Assembly: GCA_023014335.1 (NCBI GenBank)
Contig: JAECYW010000005.1
Coordinates: forward strand, 186,001 to 250,000
Direction: 5' to 3'
Length of the DNA stretch: 64,000 bases
Source of the DNA: Galerina marginata
Lineage: Eukaryota; Basidiomycota; Agaricomycetes; Agaricales; Galerinaceae
Part shown: positions 11,296-21,378 of the stretch, piece by piece
Numbering within the stretch: position 1 is the first letter of the stretch
Layout of the letters: each line of letters opens with the position of its first letter
The notes under the pieces: generated by a model
Told to the model about the DNA's origin: nothing
The model's database searches: none
The model's input: only the letters and a program-made list of their open reading frames with translations
Translations under genes and position numbers: made by a program

Positions 11296-11604
11296 TTTAT
11301 CGTTGAAAGGGTCCTCGCTGAGGAAACCACTCAGAAATTGACCACAAACTCATCTGTGACAGCTGGAGCTAGCAACAGTATCCAGGCTCTAATGACCACT
11401 CATACCCCATCCCAGTCTCTCGTCTGTGAGACCCCAGCTTGTAAGGCTAAAGGTCGGACCGGACACCTCACCGAGAATTGTTTCTGGCCTGGAGGCGCGA
11501 AGGAAGGCCAGTGGCCTGACTGGTGGTTCAAGTTGAAGGGTATTCAACCGGTTGAAGATAAACCATCGGCAATGACTGCTATTTCTCATGCATATGCACT
11601 TTGA
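11296..11604 (+). pseudogene. Copia-type gag remnant, 3' part with zinc knuckle
   Basis: The frame continues the gag remnant that ends at 6818: the junction reads NDID before and FIVERVLAEE after the hAT element. It contains a knuckle-like block (CETPACKAKGRTGHLTENCFW) and then GGAKEGQWPDWW, the usual end of gag in fungal copia elements. It stops at 11604 with no pol downstream. It therefore documents the pre-insertion target rather than a working element. Confidence 0.8.
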
Positions 11605-12147
11605 TCTTTTTTACAATCTCGTACCTACCTTTGTCACGTGTACCTACAAAGTAGTTACCTTGTCACGTAGTCACACACGGACTTCCTTATCTTTATCCAT
11701 CATTATCCGTCCTCGTTCCTCACCTTTACACGTCCAGCTCGCCGTATCTCACATTATTCTGACGCAGATACACCGTTATATACTCCCAAATTTAGCCAAA
11801 TTTCTAACAATTTTTAACACCTCCAAAAGTCGTCCCAAGAGGCCCCATGTTAATAACATGTTATTAACGTGTTATTAACACGAATTATTAACAGTGTTTG
11901 TAAACATTGACTTTTCAACGGTACCCTAATCAACACCTCTGACAACGACGAATACGATGACCACAACGTAGGCTACCACTCTTGCTTGGATGATTGAAAT
12001 CTTTTGGAAAACTTAGTGCTCTCTCGAAACATAAAAAATACCTAGTTGTCTACCTACTTGCTACCTACTCGGACGTCTCGAGTCGAATGTTCGCTTAACC
12101 TGAGGAGGAGCTCTCTTCAATTTCATGAATGCTCGGGAACATAAGGA
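11605..12147. other. Intergenic region with perfect 20-bp palindrome
   Basis: No gene supported. 11849-11868 is a perfect 20-bp palindrome (GTTAATAACATGTTATTAAC), followed by a second imperfect GTGTTATTAACAC. The stretch probably contains the promoter of the gene at 12148. Confidence 0.5.
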
Positions 12148-12825
12148 TTGCTTGGCTACCCCACTCGAGGTCGGGATCATTTATTTCGAATTTTCTCCCA
12201 GCCTGCCTTCGGTCTCGTCATGCGAGCCTTTATTTACAACGCACCGTCGCACTTTGAACTCCACGCCAATGCTCCACGAGTTCCTCTGTCTGAACGGGAA
12301 AATAGGATTCCGAGACACAACTCTTTCGTATCGCGCAAGTGACCCAGTCTATCGATATTATCATGTTCACTGCCTTACTACGACGAAACTGGCGGCAGCT
12401 GGCGGGATTTACATCATGATTCACATAATAGGCGAAGTTTGTACTGGCTCGATATCGTCCTTGTGACTGCAGTTTTGGGAATTATGGCTAGTGCATTCGC
12501 TTTCTGGCTTCGTCGAGGGTATGTTGACTGGCCTTGGCATATCATCCCGAATACTTGTTTTGTCACTCAACAGATATACGATTTGGACTAACCTAGGCTC
12601 CTCCGAGTCAAACCTGCTTTCCGACATACCTTCATCAGCTTCTACTCCCTCCCCAGGTTAGCAGGTTTTCTAGTCACATTCGTCAACATCAACGCCATGC
12701 CAATGCCTCTCCCCTCCTTTTCCGCGTCAGTAAAGACAATGTCGCGGCGCCGAAATCCTTCTCCGATTCGCGACTGGGTTGACAGAAGACGGGTTCGTCG
12801 TAAACCTCACGGTTACTCCTACTAA
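12148..12825 (+). CDS. Predicted small single-pass membrane protein
   Basis: Four exons (12148-12338, 12399-12518, 12574-12656, 12731-12825) join in frame with GT...AG introns of 55-74 nt and give 162 aa. After a polar N-terminal region there is one clear membrane segment (about 81-101, LDIVLVTAVLGIMASAFAFW), an RR stop-transfer pair, a Ser/Pro-rich stretch and a very basic C-terminus (MSRRR ... RRRVRRK). I do not recognise a family. The ATG at 12148 is the first in frame, but 5' exons carrying a signal peptide could be missing. The frame closure over three introns is the main support. Confidence 0.5.
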
Positions 12826-13487
12826 TTTCTGCCCCTTGCCCCGCTGAAGGATAACTGGATCCCTACATTCGAGAAAGCGCACCATGGACCAGAGTATACC
12901 TTTCACACTCGGGGATTTGTGAGGATGCTTTCGCAGATAATCAATATCTACAATACTGATTGGTCGTAATTCACTCCCGCCATGCACTGGCACGAAGTTT
13001 AGCAGTTTTAAGATCATTTTTCCCGTTCGTCTACTACAATTAGTAATCTTCTAGATATCCTTTGGGCTCTTTTCCCCTCGTATATTGTGTTTTTGGTAGA
13101 TTTGACTGTAAATATTGGTGCAGTGCGGGCTGCTGGACCACAAGTTCATGCTCGTTTCTTTTCACGATGCGGGTTCCGGAATTTTTTGTGCTACAAAAAT
13201 AAAATTTAACACACCTTATCGTTTTCTGGGTCTACTTACTGAGAATGATGATCATGCCAATTGTTTTGTTGGATAAGGTGGACTTTTGATTACTGAAAAC
13301 TGGCATGAGAACTCAAGTTCACCACCTATCAGTGATCTGCTCACGATCTGGCAGGTATTCTGGCATTGACAGATCGAGCAGGCGTTGAATACATAAAGCC
13401 ACTGGTACATAATGGCGTATGATATCCAAGTGCTTGTCCAACAAAAAGGGGATTTTACTCACCTCTCCTCCCAAGTTCCAACTTGAG
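12826..13487. other. Intergenic, no gene seen
   Basis: AT-rich with short broken frames only. It holds the 3' flank of the membrane-protein gene and the promoter of the cysteine-rich secreted protein. Confidence 0.4.
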
Positions 13488-13763
13488 ATGAGGTTATTTC
13501 ACGCCATCGCACTTATCACCTCGGTATCGACCACTGTACTCGCACTTTCATGCGACACAGACACGCAGTGCATCCCTCTCAACCAGATGTGTGCCCCGCC
13601 TTTGAGGCTTTGCGTGTCGGCTTTCTGCTTCGCGGGGGTGTGCAAGCTACCCGTGTGCGTGCGGACCGCGGGGGTGTGTCCGGTGAGTGTTTACTTGCTG
13701 CTCACTTACTTACTGTAGGGGATGTCTGATCGGATGACATTGTTTTGTTCTACTTTGCAGTGA
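13488..13763 (+). CDS. Small secreted cysteine-rich protein
   Basis: Exon 13488-13682 encodes 65 aa; a GTGAGT...TTTGCAG intron (13683-13760) is followed at once by the stop codon TGA. The N-terminus MRLFHAIALITSVSTTVLA is a classical signal peptide. The mature part, about 45 residues, contains eight cysteines, suggesting four disulfides. No homologue is recognised. The size, secretion signal and cysteine content are those of effector-like small secreted proteins. An alternative is that the reading frame simply ends inside the intron at a later stop; in either case the secreted cysteine-rich part is unchanged. Confidence 0.6.
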
Positions 13764-13934
13764 ATCGGACATAACATCGAGATTCGAGAGGTGTGAAGGA
13801 ATTTCTATAAATAATATTTGGAGCCTGCTACAAGTGTCAGTTCGAAAATACATACTACGCCCAATTGATAACTTGATTTGACTGTGAAATGAATCCAGGT
13901 TCTGTCCCCTGAATTGAAGCTACTGGGCAATCTG

Positions 13935-15533
13935 TCAAAGGATCCCCGAAATACACTCAGACTCGAGGACGGCGCTTGCCCACCACATCCTCCAAAGCAC
14001 TTTCATACTTGCTATTCTATCAGGAAATGCCAACTTTGGCGGATGATTCATAGGACAAGTCGTGAGATCAAGGACAGGGACCTGACGACCGTATCTTTTC
14101 TGGGCTTGCACAAAGTTAGAGACAGAAGCCGAGACATATTGAATGTCCAGAGTTTTGGCCCATCCAGAGAGGTTGAAAGGCAAATCGTCGAGTCTTAGGG
14201 TTTCGAGGACTGGGAAGAGGGGCCAAGAAACCTGTTTTTGCGCGTCGACGATCGAGGCTAGGCCTACCTCGTCAATGACCAGTTTCTTGATGGACGGAAA
14301 TGAGTGGGCGAAGGCGGCGAAGGAAGCATCAATCAGGAACTCTGATGGCGATACTTTCAACTCCAAGTCCGTAACACGATCGAATGCTGGCGTTGGAAGA
14401 GTGAATGAGGTCAACAGGCGACTCAAGTCTGTCGAGGAACTTCTGTATGAGAGGACGAGAGACACCTTAAAAACAGACACCGACGGCAAATTTGTGCGTT
14501 TAGTTTGATCCTGGAGTGATAAGGAGTGGGAAGATGTTTCGAGAGATATGCTGGTCGAAACATGATATGTAAAATAATCCCTTGCGAACGTGGAAAGAAT
14601 GTCAAGGGCCGCAGCTAGGTCGTTCGAACTTTGTAGGTCAGCTCCTAATTCACTCGCGGTCATGACGAGGGAGCAACCTCTCGCTGGCGTAATGCGTCGC
14701 AGGAAAGTTACACATGTTACAATTTCCGATTTGAGTTGTATATAGCGTAGGTTTGGGAGATGAATTTGTGAAAGATAATTCAAATGGAGTCCATCGCTTG
14801 ATATAAGTTCGGATTGGCAGATGTCTATGGATTCGAGGAGAGGCATCCGGCTGAGCGCATCCAAAAGTTCGGTGGGGGTGAAAAACGAGCCGAGGCGGAG
14901 AGAGCGAATGTTGGGATGCCACGGCGCATAGAGGTTGGGCTTTATGAATGCAGCGTGAAAGGTGGAAAGGAAAGGTGCCTCGTTCGCAAAAAGAGACTTT
15001 GCTGTTGGATTGGTTGAGCTATCTGCCTCCCAATTAACTTCGAATTCTGGCAGAAACCCGTGGAAATCGAGGTCAAACACACGGAGATGCGGAGCTGGGA
15101 GGTAAATAGCGCGAAGGAGTTGGGAGTCGAGCCCGTGTATATCAAACCTGACTGCCAATACTTCAATTCTGTCCCAATGGGTGTTAAGAAGCATGAAAAA
15201 GAACGCCTTGATCTTCTGTACGACTGACGTACGTTCTTGTTCAATCTTCCTCGTGGCCTTAATCCATAGCGATGACGAGGGGCCAATGCATTGGAGGATT
15301 TCGTCTTTGAATTCGTCGGAGTAAAGGCAGAGACGGTCGAGATCAAGAAGCTTCCCCCAGAGAGAGGGTGCAGTGAGGATGATGGACCGCCAAAGACGGC
15401 ATGCTTGCGATGCAAAACGGGTTGTTTTCAGAGGGTTTTCAGAAGGCGAGAAGATGTTCGCATTGAGGTTGAAGATATAAAGGAGTACGTCAATGTCTAG
15501 ACGATGTACGGGTACCTGGGCTGGTGTCGCCAT
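13935..15533 (-). CDS. F-box-like protein with leucine-rich C-terminal part
   Basis: A single uninterrupted frame of 532 aa. The N-terminus (VHRLDIDVLLYIFNLNAN ... CRLWRSIILTAPSLWGKL, about 9-65) matches the degenerate F-box found in hundreds of Agaricomycete proteins. The remainder has spaced LPNLRYIQLKS, LLESIDICQSE and FPSIKKLVIDE blocks typical of their leucine-rich tails. Such proteins are expected to act as SCF ubiquitin-ligase substrate adaptors, but most are uncharacterised. The gene is intronless and sits just outside the left arm of the inverted duplication. Confidence 0.85.
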   Translation of the reverse strand: MATPAQVPVHRLDIDVLLYIFNLNANIFSPSENPLKTTRFASQACRLWRSIILTAPSLWGKLLDLDRLCLYSDEFKDEILQCIGPSSSLWIKATRKIEQERTSVVQKIKAFFFMLLNTHWDRIEVLAVRFDIHGLDSQLLRAIYLPAPHLRVFDLDFHGFLPEFEVNWEADSSTNPTAKSLFANEAPFLSTFHAAFIKPNLYAPWHPNIRSLRLGSFFTPTELLDALSRMPLLESIDICQSELISSDGLHLNYLSQIHLPNLRYIQLKSEIVTCVTFLRRITPARGCSLVMTASELGADLQSSNDLAAALDILSTFARDYFTYHVSTSISLETSSHSLSLQDQTKRTNLPSVSVFKVSLVLSYRSSSTDLSRLLTSFTLPTPAFDRVTDLELKVSPSEFLIDASFAAFAHSFPSIKKLVIDEVGLASIVDAQKQVSWPLFPVLETLRLDDLPFNLSGWAKTLDIQYVSASVSNFVQAQKRYGRQVPVLDLTTCPMNHPPKLAFPDRIASMKVLWRMWWASAVLESECISGIL

Positions 15534-15691
15534 TTTGCAGCGCTAGCACGAGAACTATCCGAAGAAGCAATATTAATGGCTTTGGGGAAACCAGGACGAG
15601 CATGAAAAATGCGATACGGTTACAATCTTATCTTATCTCAATCAGTCATAAGTGCTCTTGGTGATTCGAGCACGACTAGAATGTCCAAGGC

Positions 15692-15799
15692 AGTACCTAT
15701 GTTCCACATGTACTCCAGCCATCGACGCTTGTTCTGGAGTGGACAAGGTGGTGGATGCAGATACCGCAGATTTTAGGATTTGGGATTACACGTAACTAA
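15692..15799 (+). pseudogene. 3' stub of a wax-synthase-like acyltransferase gene
   Basis: The frame reads STYVPHVLQPSTLVLEWT and continues to a stop. It corresponds to the last residues of the acyltransferase at 63678-63998 (STYFPHVLRPSTLVLGLT). Upstream of 15692 the similarity stops abruptly. This is the duplicated tail of that gene left at the outer edge of the left arm, so it cannot make the enzyme. Confidence 0.7.
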
Positions 15800-15944
15800 T
15801 CGTAATTTGGGAGCACCTTACTCATCCATGTACTGCAGTCCTCTCTGCACTAAAGGTAGTGAAGATGCATCTACGGATCAGATGTGCGAAGCGATCAAAT
15901 AAGCTTATTCATAAATATATTATATACTTAAAGGGCCGGCGAAA

Positions 15945-18505
15945 CTATCTGCCATGACGAATCTCCCGTTGAGAAAAGCAAGCAATTGAGTCCAACCAGT
16001 CCTCCTCAGTCAACTGCGGCCAAAGTTTGTCCAAAAAGAGCAGTTCGGCCGTTTGTGTCTCCCACAAGAAGAAGCCGCTCGTCCTGCAAAGGCAGCAGCC
16101 AAGTCAGAAAGGCGAAAATGTAATATAACCACCACTCACCTGCGCTCCGAGGTTCTAACGATGAGCTCAACAGGAGGCACGCCGATCTGAGAGCAAAAAG
16201 TCCCCTGACCGATGCTATCCTCAGTAACTTCCGCTCCCCGAGCTATGACGCTTCGCACTGAACGTACGATTTCATCGCGTCCGCCATATCCCACCGCGAC
16301 CTGGAGGAATAACCTCGAGTATTTCCTTGTCATGTCCTCCAAAAATTCGACCGCATCCAATAGGTCTCGCGGTAGTCTTTCCCGACTCCCCACGACGCGA
16401 ACGCGGATTTGGAATAGATGTACCGTCGAGGAGAATGCAAGGTTTTTGAAGTGACAGGTCATCAAGTGGAAGAGGCAGTCGACCTCCTCTTTTGGGCGCC
16501 TGAAGTTCTCGGCAGAAAACGCCCATATGGTGAGATATCGAGGCCCGAGACCTGGGTGGGCATACGCGGCTGTATCGGGCATGAAACGAATCCACCATTC
16601 GAGAATTTTGCCTGCGGTCTGTGCTCCGCGTTGGTGGCCGACTATGACTGGCTGATCAATAGTCCGTGCATAACGTCGATTTCCATCCATGACAAAACCT
16701 ACTGTAAGGATAATTAATATCGAACACCACAAACAAGGCAGGTAGCGAGCTTACTGTGGCGCGGTATTTTTATTTCGCCATTTCCGAATATTATGCTCTC
16801 CTTGATTTGGGTTTTCCAGCGAGCAGCGGTGTCCAGAATATTTCGCCGTATAGCGTCAATGGTTATCCCTGCTAGCTTTGCAGAAAGGCAGATCCAGGGT
16901 GCTATCCAGGTTACAGACCACCGAGCCTCCACAGAACTCAACGACCTTGCCCGTAAAACGCATACGAGAAGGCGCTGGAGGAAAGTTCCCTTCATGGTCC
17001 CCGAGTCAAGCCAAAGCACGTATGAAGGAAGGCCGACCCCGCTGTCAATCGAATTCAACTCTTCGGGGCGCGGCTCATCGAAGAGAATATCCATGGAATG
17101 GATGGTTTGTAAGGAGGACTACGGCGAACAAGTTCACGGGTTTAGTATAGTATTATAATAACACGAGGAGAAAAGATTAGCGTACCGTGAAAACTGGCAT
17201 CAACTGAGGCTCCAGAATAAGCCACAGGCATATTGCTCCACGCAATGGCAGCCACATCAACATTGGGTAGAAGAACCAAAGAACGGCAATCAGTATCTTC
17301 TGGGTTACGCGCCGAAACGGTGTACTAAGCGCCTTGAGCTGGTACCGGTGGTTGTCGCGAACTCGCTGGGGAAGCAAGTCAAAGCCGATCATGAACGCGA
17401 TGCTCGACATAATTTTGCTGATGCAGTTCATTTTTGTAGTCAGAATCGGGGTTTCCATGCTTTGAACGGTGGTTCGGGAGGGATCGAATGAATCTCCCTG
17501 GTCCAGAACGTCTAAATGTTTGTCCAAGGAAATTAAGAAAGATTCGTAATCTTTACTCAAAAGCGCCTCGGGGATGCCAGCGTGCGATCCCATGCTGGCG
17601 AAATCAAGTACTATGGCATCCTTTGCTCTTTTCGAGAGCCTATGAAACAAGTTGTGGGTCAATACTGACGGCCACGAAATCGCACAAGTGTGATACGCAC
17701 GGTCGTCCAAAACGCGTCTCAAAAGCGATGGTAGCCCAAGTGAGCATGCAGACGATGTATACCTTCAGCTCGTCTACATACCCATGCGCTTCGATATCAT
17801 TAGAGATACCTAGTTCCTTGCGCATCTGATCGGTAATTTCCCCCTGGATATCGCGGTGTATCCAACGTAGACAGCTCGCAACCTTCTCCCGTTCATCGGG
17901 AGAGCCGTTGGACGCTACTTCAAAGAAAAGGAGCGTTCGGAGTAGAGGAACCAACGGGCAGGTGTAGAATTCGCAATGGAATTTGGTCTAGGAATGGAAA
18001 TGAGTTAGAAAGGACAATCGTTCGAGTTCAGCTGGGGCGGCGTACAGTGAAGCTTTTCCTCGGGTTATGCGTCTGTTTCAAGTTACAATCATATGAGCAT
18101 GACGACCCATAATTATTCCACTGAGGACCTTACCTGGAGGAGGACCACAGTAACGGAGGCAATAAGACTCATTAAAAAGCCAGCTTTCAATCGAAGCTCA
18201 TCAGTAATATTGACTTCCATAAAGCGAGGATATCGCAGGCGAATGACGGAGGGAATGAGATATGAGCCGACAATGGCGACCAAGCAGGCCTGGAAGGTGA
18301 AGAGCTTTAAACACAATGGGCTGAAGAGTATTAGTACCCCAATAAGACGGAAACTCTCCCGTACGTCGAACGACGTTGGGGTGATGGCGAAGAATGTGGC
18401 GTCGTCGGGAAAAGCATTGGAGGCAGCGGTCTCGGATTTAGGAAGGATGGAAGGCGTTGACAAACTTCTCGTTTCTGCCTTTGAAGAGGAGGTGGTCGTC
18501 GCCAT
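15945..18505 (-). CDS. MpaB-like oxygenase / cis-prenyltransferase fusion, left copy
   Basis: Seven exons (complement of 15945-16083, 16140-16701, 16755-17118, 17186-17639, 17701-17987, 18046-18072, 18134-18505) give 734 aa. N-terminal membrane segments (about 50-125) precede a region like the ER-bound oxygenase MpaB/DUF2236 family: RTLLFFEVA...DEREKVASCLRWIH, FGRPLSKRAKD, HAGIPEALLSKDYESF and LLPQRVRDN. After another hydrophobic stretch comes a complete cis-prenyltransferase: FVMDGNRRYA with catalytic D507, GHQRGAQTAGKILEWW, LTIWAFSAENFRRP, VGYGGRDEI, VRTSERRTSGFFLW and a C-terminal RHG (RxG motif). The latter family condenses isopentenyl diphosphate into cis-polyprenyl diphosphates. The oxygenase half is assigned from remembered family patterns, and its heme ligands are not evident. 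It diverges from the HsbA-like gene. Confidence 0.85.
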
Positions 18506-19937
18506 GCGTGGTCGAGAAGAAGCCAATAGAGGAAAACCGTGAGCGACAAGGATTAGGCGTTCAAAAATAAAACCAAACGCTTCCAGAGATAAAAATTGAA
18601 CCAGTCAGCTGTCAGGCCCTCTTAGAATGGAGCTTCGAAACGACGCAATATCCGGAAAGAAACGAGCTCTCTGACGTATTCAGACAAATAAATCTCTCCG
18701 ACGCTAGAAGAGAACGTGAAGTCGGAGTGACTGATGTTTGTTGGAAGTTTCCTATAACGTGTTAGTAGTAGGCCCTTGATGACACGAATCCGAACAAGAT
18801 TGAAATAGACTGTAATTTCGGGCAAACCTGAATGTTTCAGAAGCACCTCTCCACCAGGTACCGTGAGCACGACTGTAAAGTACCATTGCGTTCAAACTTT
18901 GGCAGAGATGAGTCCAATCCATGGGGCTTAGAGGCTGGAATCGCGTCACACACGATGGACAGAGGCAAGCAACGAATGAAAATGAGCTGACAAACAGGCC
19001 GTGCACAGCCACTGCCCACTGATGGCATCTATGCTATTTTTAATCTGAATTATCGACAGCCAGCTCGGCGGGAAAAAAAACATGATGTGTCGGAACCCCA
19101 GAGCTCGACGATCTCCCGGAAAAAGTTACAGCTGAAAATAAGTAATCTTCTTTCAGGAGCCCTCAGGGCCGGATCCGCCAAGGTCTATGGGTCTATTCAA
19201 TTTTCTATTTCCTTAAAGTTTCTCGCGCCTCGCCTTCTAGTTTGCAGGCGCTCTTCGAGATTTCTCACTTTCATTCTTCCATTTTGACAATCGCTCTTGT
19301 CGAACAGAACTTAATTTTGCCCTTGGTTTGATGCAATTAGATGTTTTCCACATTCTGTTCGGCAGGCATTCGTCTGCCTTGTCGTTTCCCTTGTTCGTCA
19401 CGCTCCACTAGCGCCTCACCAAATTGAATGATATCTGTCTTCGTTCCCCGTTACACTTGATCGGATCTTGAGAGGTTCCGTTCTCCGGATTTGGTCTCCA
19501 TCAGCGCCTATCCCGCTTCCCACCCAGCTGATCCGAAAGCGCTTCTTGTGCTTTCCCCAATGATCCCCATTGTCTTGCCTTAAACTTCGTTCTTCACCGA
19601 GAGGCAGAATTGTAGAAAAGGGTACGCTTCTAAATTCTCTACGTTGGCGTTCTATGTATTCTCGAATTAATGTAAAGGAAATATCGTACAAATGGGCTCA
19701 ATTCATTTACCATTTCTTAGAGCTTCTCGAGCCGAACTAAATAGTGCTTCTATTTGACGTGATTGACGTGTCACTCCCTATCGTTTGTTCGTTCGCATTC
19801 GGTAGTTTTCCATTCCGTAAAGTTGGCTTCCTTTTTCGCCAAATTCCAAGAATGCGGCAACAAAGTAAACTCTATTCTATCCAACGACGAGGTATAAAAA
19901 CCGTACACATTAGATGGTTCATTTCCCATCGTCCAAG
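18506..19937. promoter_or_regulatory. Divergent intergenic region, left arm
   Basis: Lies between the start codons of the fusion gene (minus) and the HsbA-like gene (plus). It is partly conserved with 58873-60918. A frame at 18752-19012 on the minus strand encodes MVLYSRAHGTWWR, also present at 60013-60267, but flanking residues differ freely, so I do not call it a gene. A TATA-like GGTATAAAAA precedes the HsbA-like start at about 19890. Confidence 0.4.
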
Positions 19938-20657
19938 ATGAAGCTCACTCTCTCTTTTACTCTACTCACATCTCTCATCGCCGTCGCCTTTGCATCTGTG
20001 GCTGACACCGTCAACAATATTGAAAATATTAAGACGCAGATCCTCACCCTCCACAAGACCGTCGCCGCTCTTCCTGATACAGGAGGGTCTCTCCTCAGTG
20101 CTATGGTTCGTCTGATTCTTGTATCCGTTTGGATCCTCCACTAATATTACCTCTGTCCACGCAGAATCTTCACTCTGGTGCCAGCAACGTCGTCGCGGCC
20201 ACGAAGAAGGGAATTGCTGATTTCAGCGTGAGTTCTTTCCTATCTTCACTAGAGTGTAGGACCTAATTATTATTTATGATATTATAGGGTCTACCGAAGC
20301 CGTTATCCGAGGCCGATGGTGACCAAATTCTAGCCGCCTACGAAGGTGTTGAACCTGTTATCTCGGACGTCTCCAGTACGATTGTCGCCAAGCGGGACAC
20401 ATTTCGATCCGTTCCTCTCGTTGGCAACCTCGTAAACCCCGTCGCACAATATCATTTCATCACCACCAGAGCGTTTGGATCCCAGCTTCTAGATGCCTTC
20501 ACCGCAGCTGGCGCATCGGTTAGACCTCTATTTATTTCAGTTTCACGTCTTTCAAGCGCTTATACAACTGTTATAGGATGCTCAGCTAGATAGAGCAAAG
20601 TCTTTAAAGACCTTTGCCAAAGCCGCGATCGACCGTGCCATCGCGGCATATTCGTGA
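19938..20657 (+). CDS. HsbA-like hydrophobic surface-binding secreted protein, left copy
   Basis: Four phase-0 exons (19938-20105, 20165-20227, 20288-20518, 20577-20657) give 180 aa. MKLTLSFTLLTSLIAVAFAS is a signal peptide. The rest is helical, with VADTVNNIENIKTQI at the start and TFAKAAIDRAI near the end, the layout of hydrophobic surface-binding protein A (HsbA) family members of about 170-190 residues. Such proteins coat hydrophobic surfaces and, in Aspergillus, recruit hydrolases. Extracellular location is expected. Exon lengths equal those of the right-arm copy exactly. It converges on the barrel-like gene 210 bp downstream. Confidence 0.85.
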
Positions 20658-20867
20658 ATGTCACCTGAGCCTTCACTTCGTCTATTGGTCAACGTAGTTA
20701 AAGAGGTACATAGTTCAGCTGCTGTGTAATGACCAAATGTTTTCGGAATGCTTTCCTTAACGCTTGTTCAGTAAAGAGAAGAAAAATTCGACGACATTGC
20801 TCTACATTGATGCAAACATTCCTCCCGAATCATCAGGCTAGAAGCTCAAGGCACAGCATTGGAGCGC

Positions 20868-21378
20868 TCAGAGGAACTCCCAAGTAACTGTAAAATAATT
20901 CATAAACCCATGGGTAATCCATAAGACCACATGAAACGACCTACTTGGAACAATACCGTCCGACAGACTGGCGATTGCCGAGAACGCGCCCGTCGACAGA
21001 TCGAAAGAGTTATTGTTCTGGCATGCTACACAGACATCCGTGATGGTTATTGTGACGCTCTATTGAAAGCCAGGGCAGCAAAGTTATCGGGAGAATAATC
21101 ATAATGAGAATGAGAGAATGTTTTTTTGAGAAACGAGCCGACCTTGCCATTGTTGACATTTGTGATTCTGGCCTGGTGGAAGCAGAGGCTTGACTGGGTA
21201 CCTGGGTTGCCGTACCGCGCGACATCTAAGACGAATCAAATTAAAGGGCATGAAAAATTGAAAACGCAAACTTACCAATGGCACCAACAAGGTCGCTATC
21301 TTGGTGGACGGTGCCGCAAGCACCGGCAAGCCCTCCCTGCGAGAAGAACGTTGCACTTGTCGACGTCGAGATCAGCAT
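20868..21378 (-). CDS. Small double-psi-beta-barrel-like protein (Barwin/RlpA type), left copy
   Basis: Four exons (complement of 20868-20887, 20945-21059, 21143-21225, 21276-21378) give at least 106 aa. Key pieces are LAGACGTVHQDSDLVGAI, DVARYGNPGT, SLCFHQARITN, VTITDVCVACQNNNSFDLS and FSAIASL.DGIVP.NITW. This is the ACG ... V.D.C..C ... DLS..AF..IA pattern of the RlpA-like barrels found in expansin- and Barwin-type secreted proteins. Many are cell-wall associated or effector-like. The proposed start (MLISTSTSATFF) gives a poor signal peptide, and the frame stays open upstream (GFLRCLLLTPFV), so the true start or a 5' exon may lie further out. Confidence 0.65.

Noticed and set aside
16212..17158. 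Several plus-strand frames opposite the left fusion gene
   Set aside because: They are shadows of exons 5 and 6 of the minus-strand gene and have no motifs.
18752..19028. Small secreted protein gene upstream of the fusion gene
   Set aside because: Replacement differences between the arms are scattered outside one short block and no consistent start or splice sites exist in both copies.
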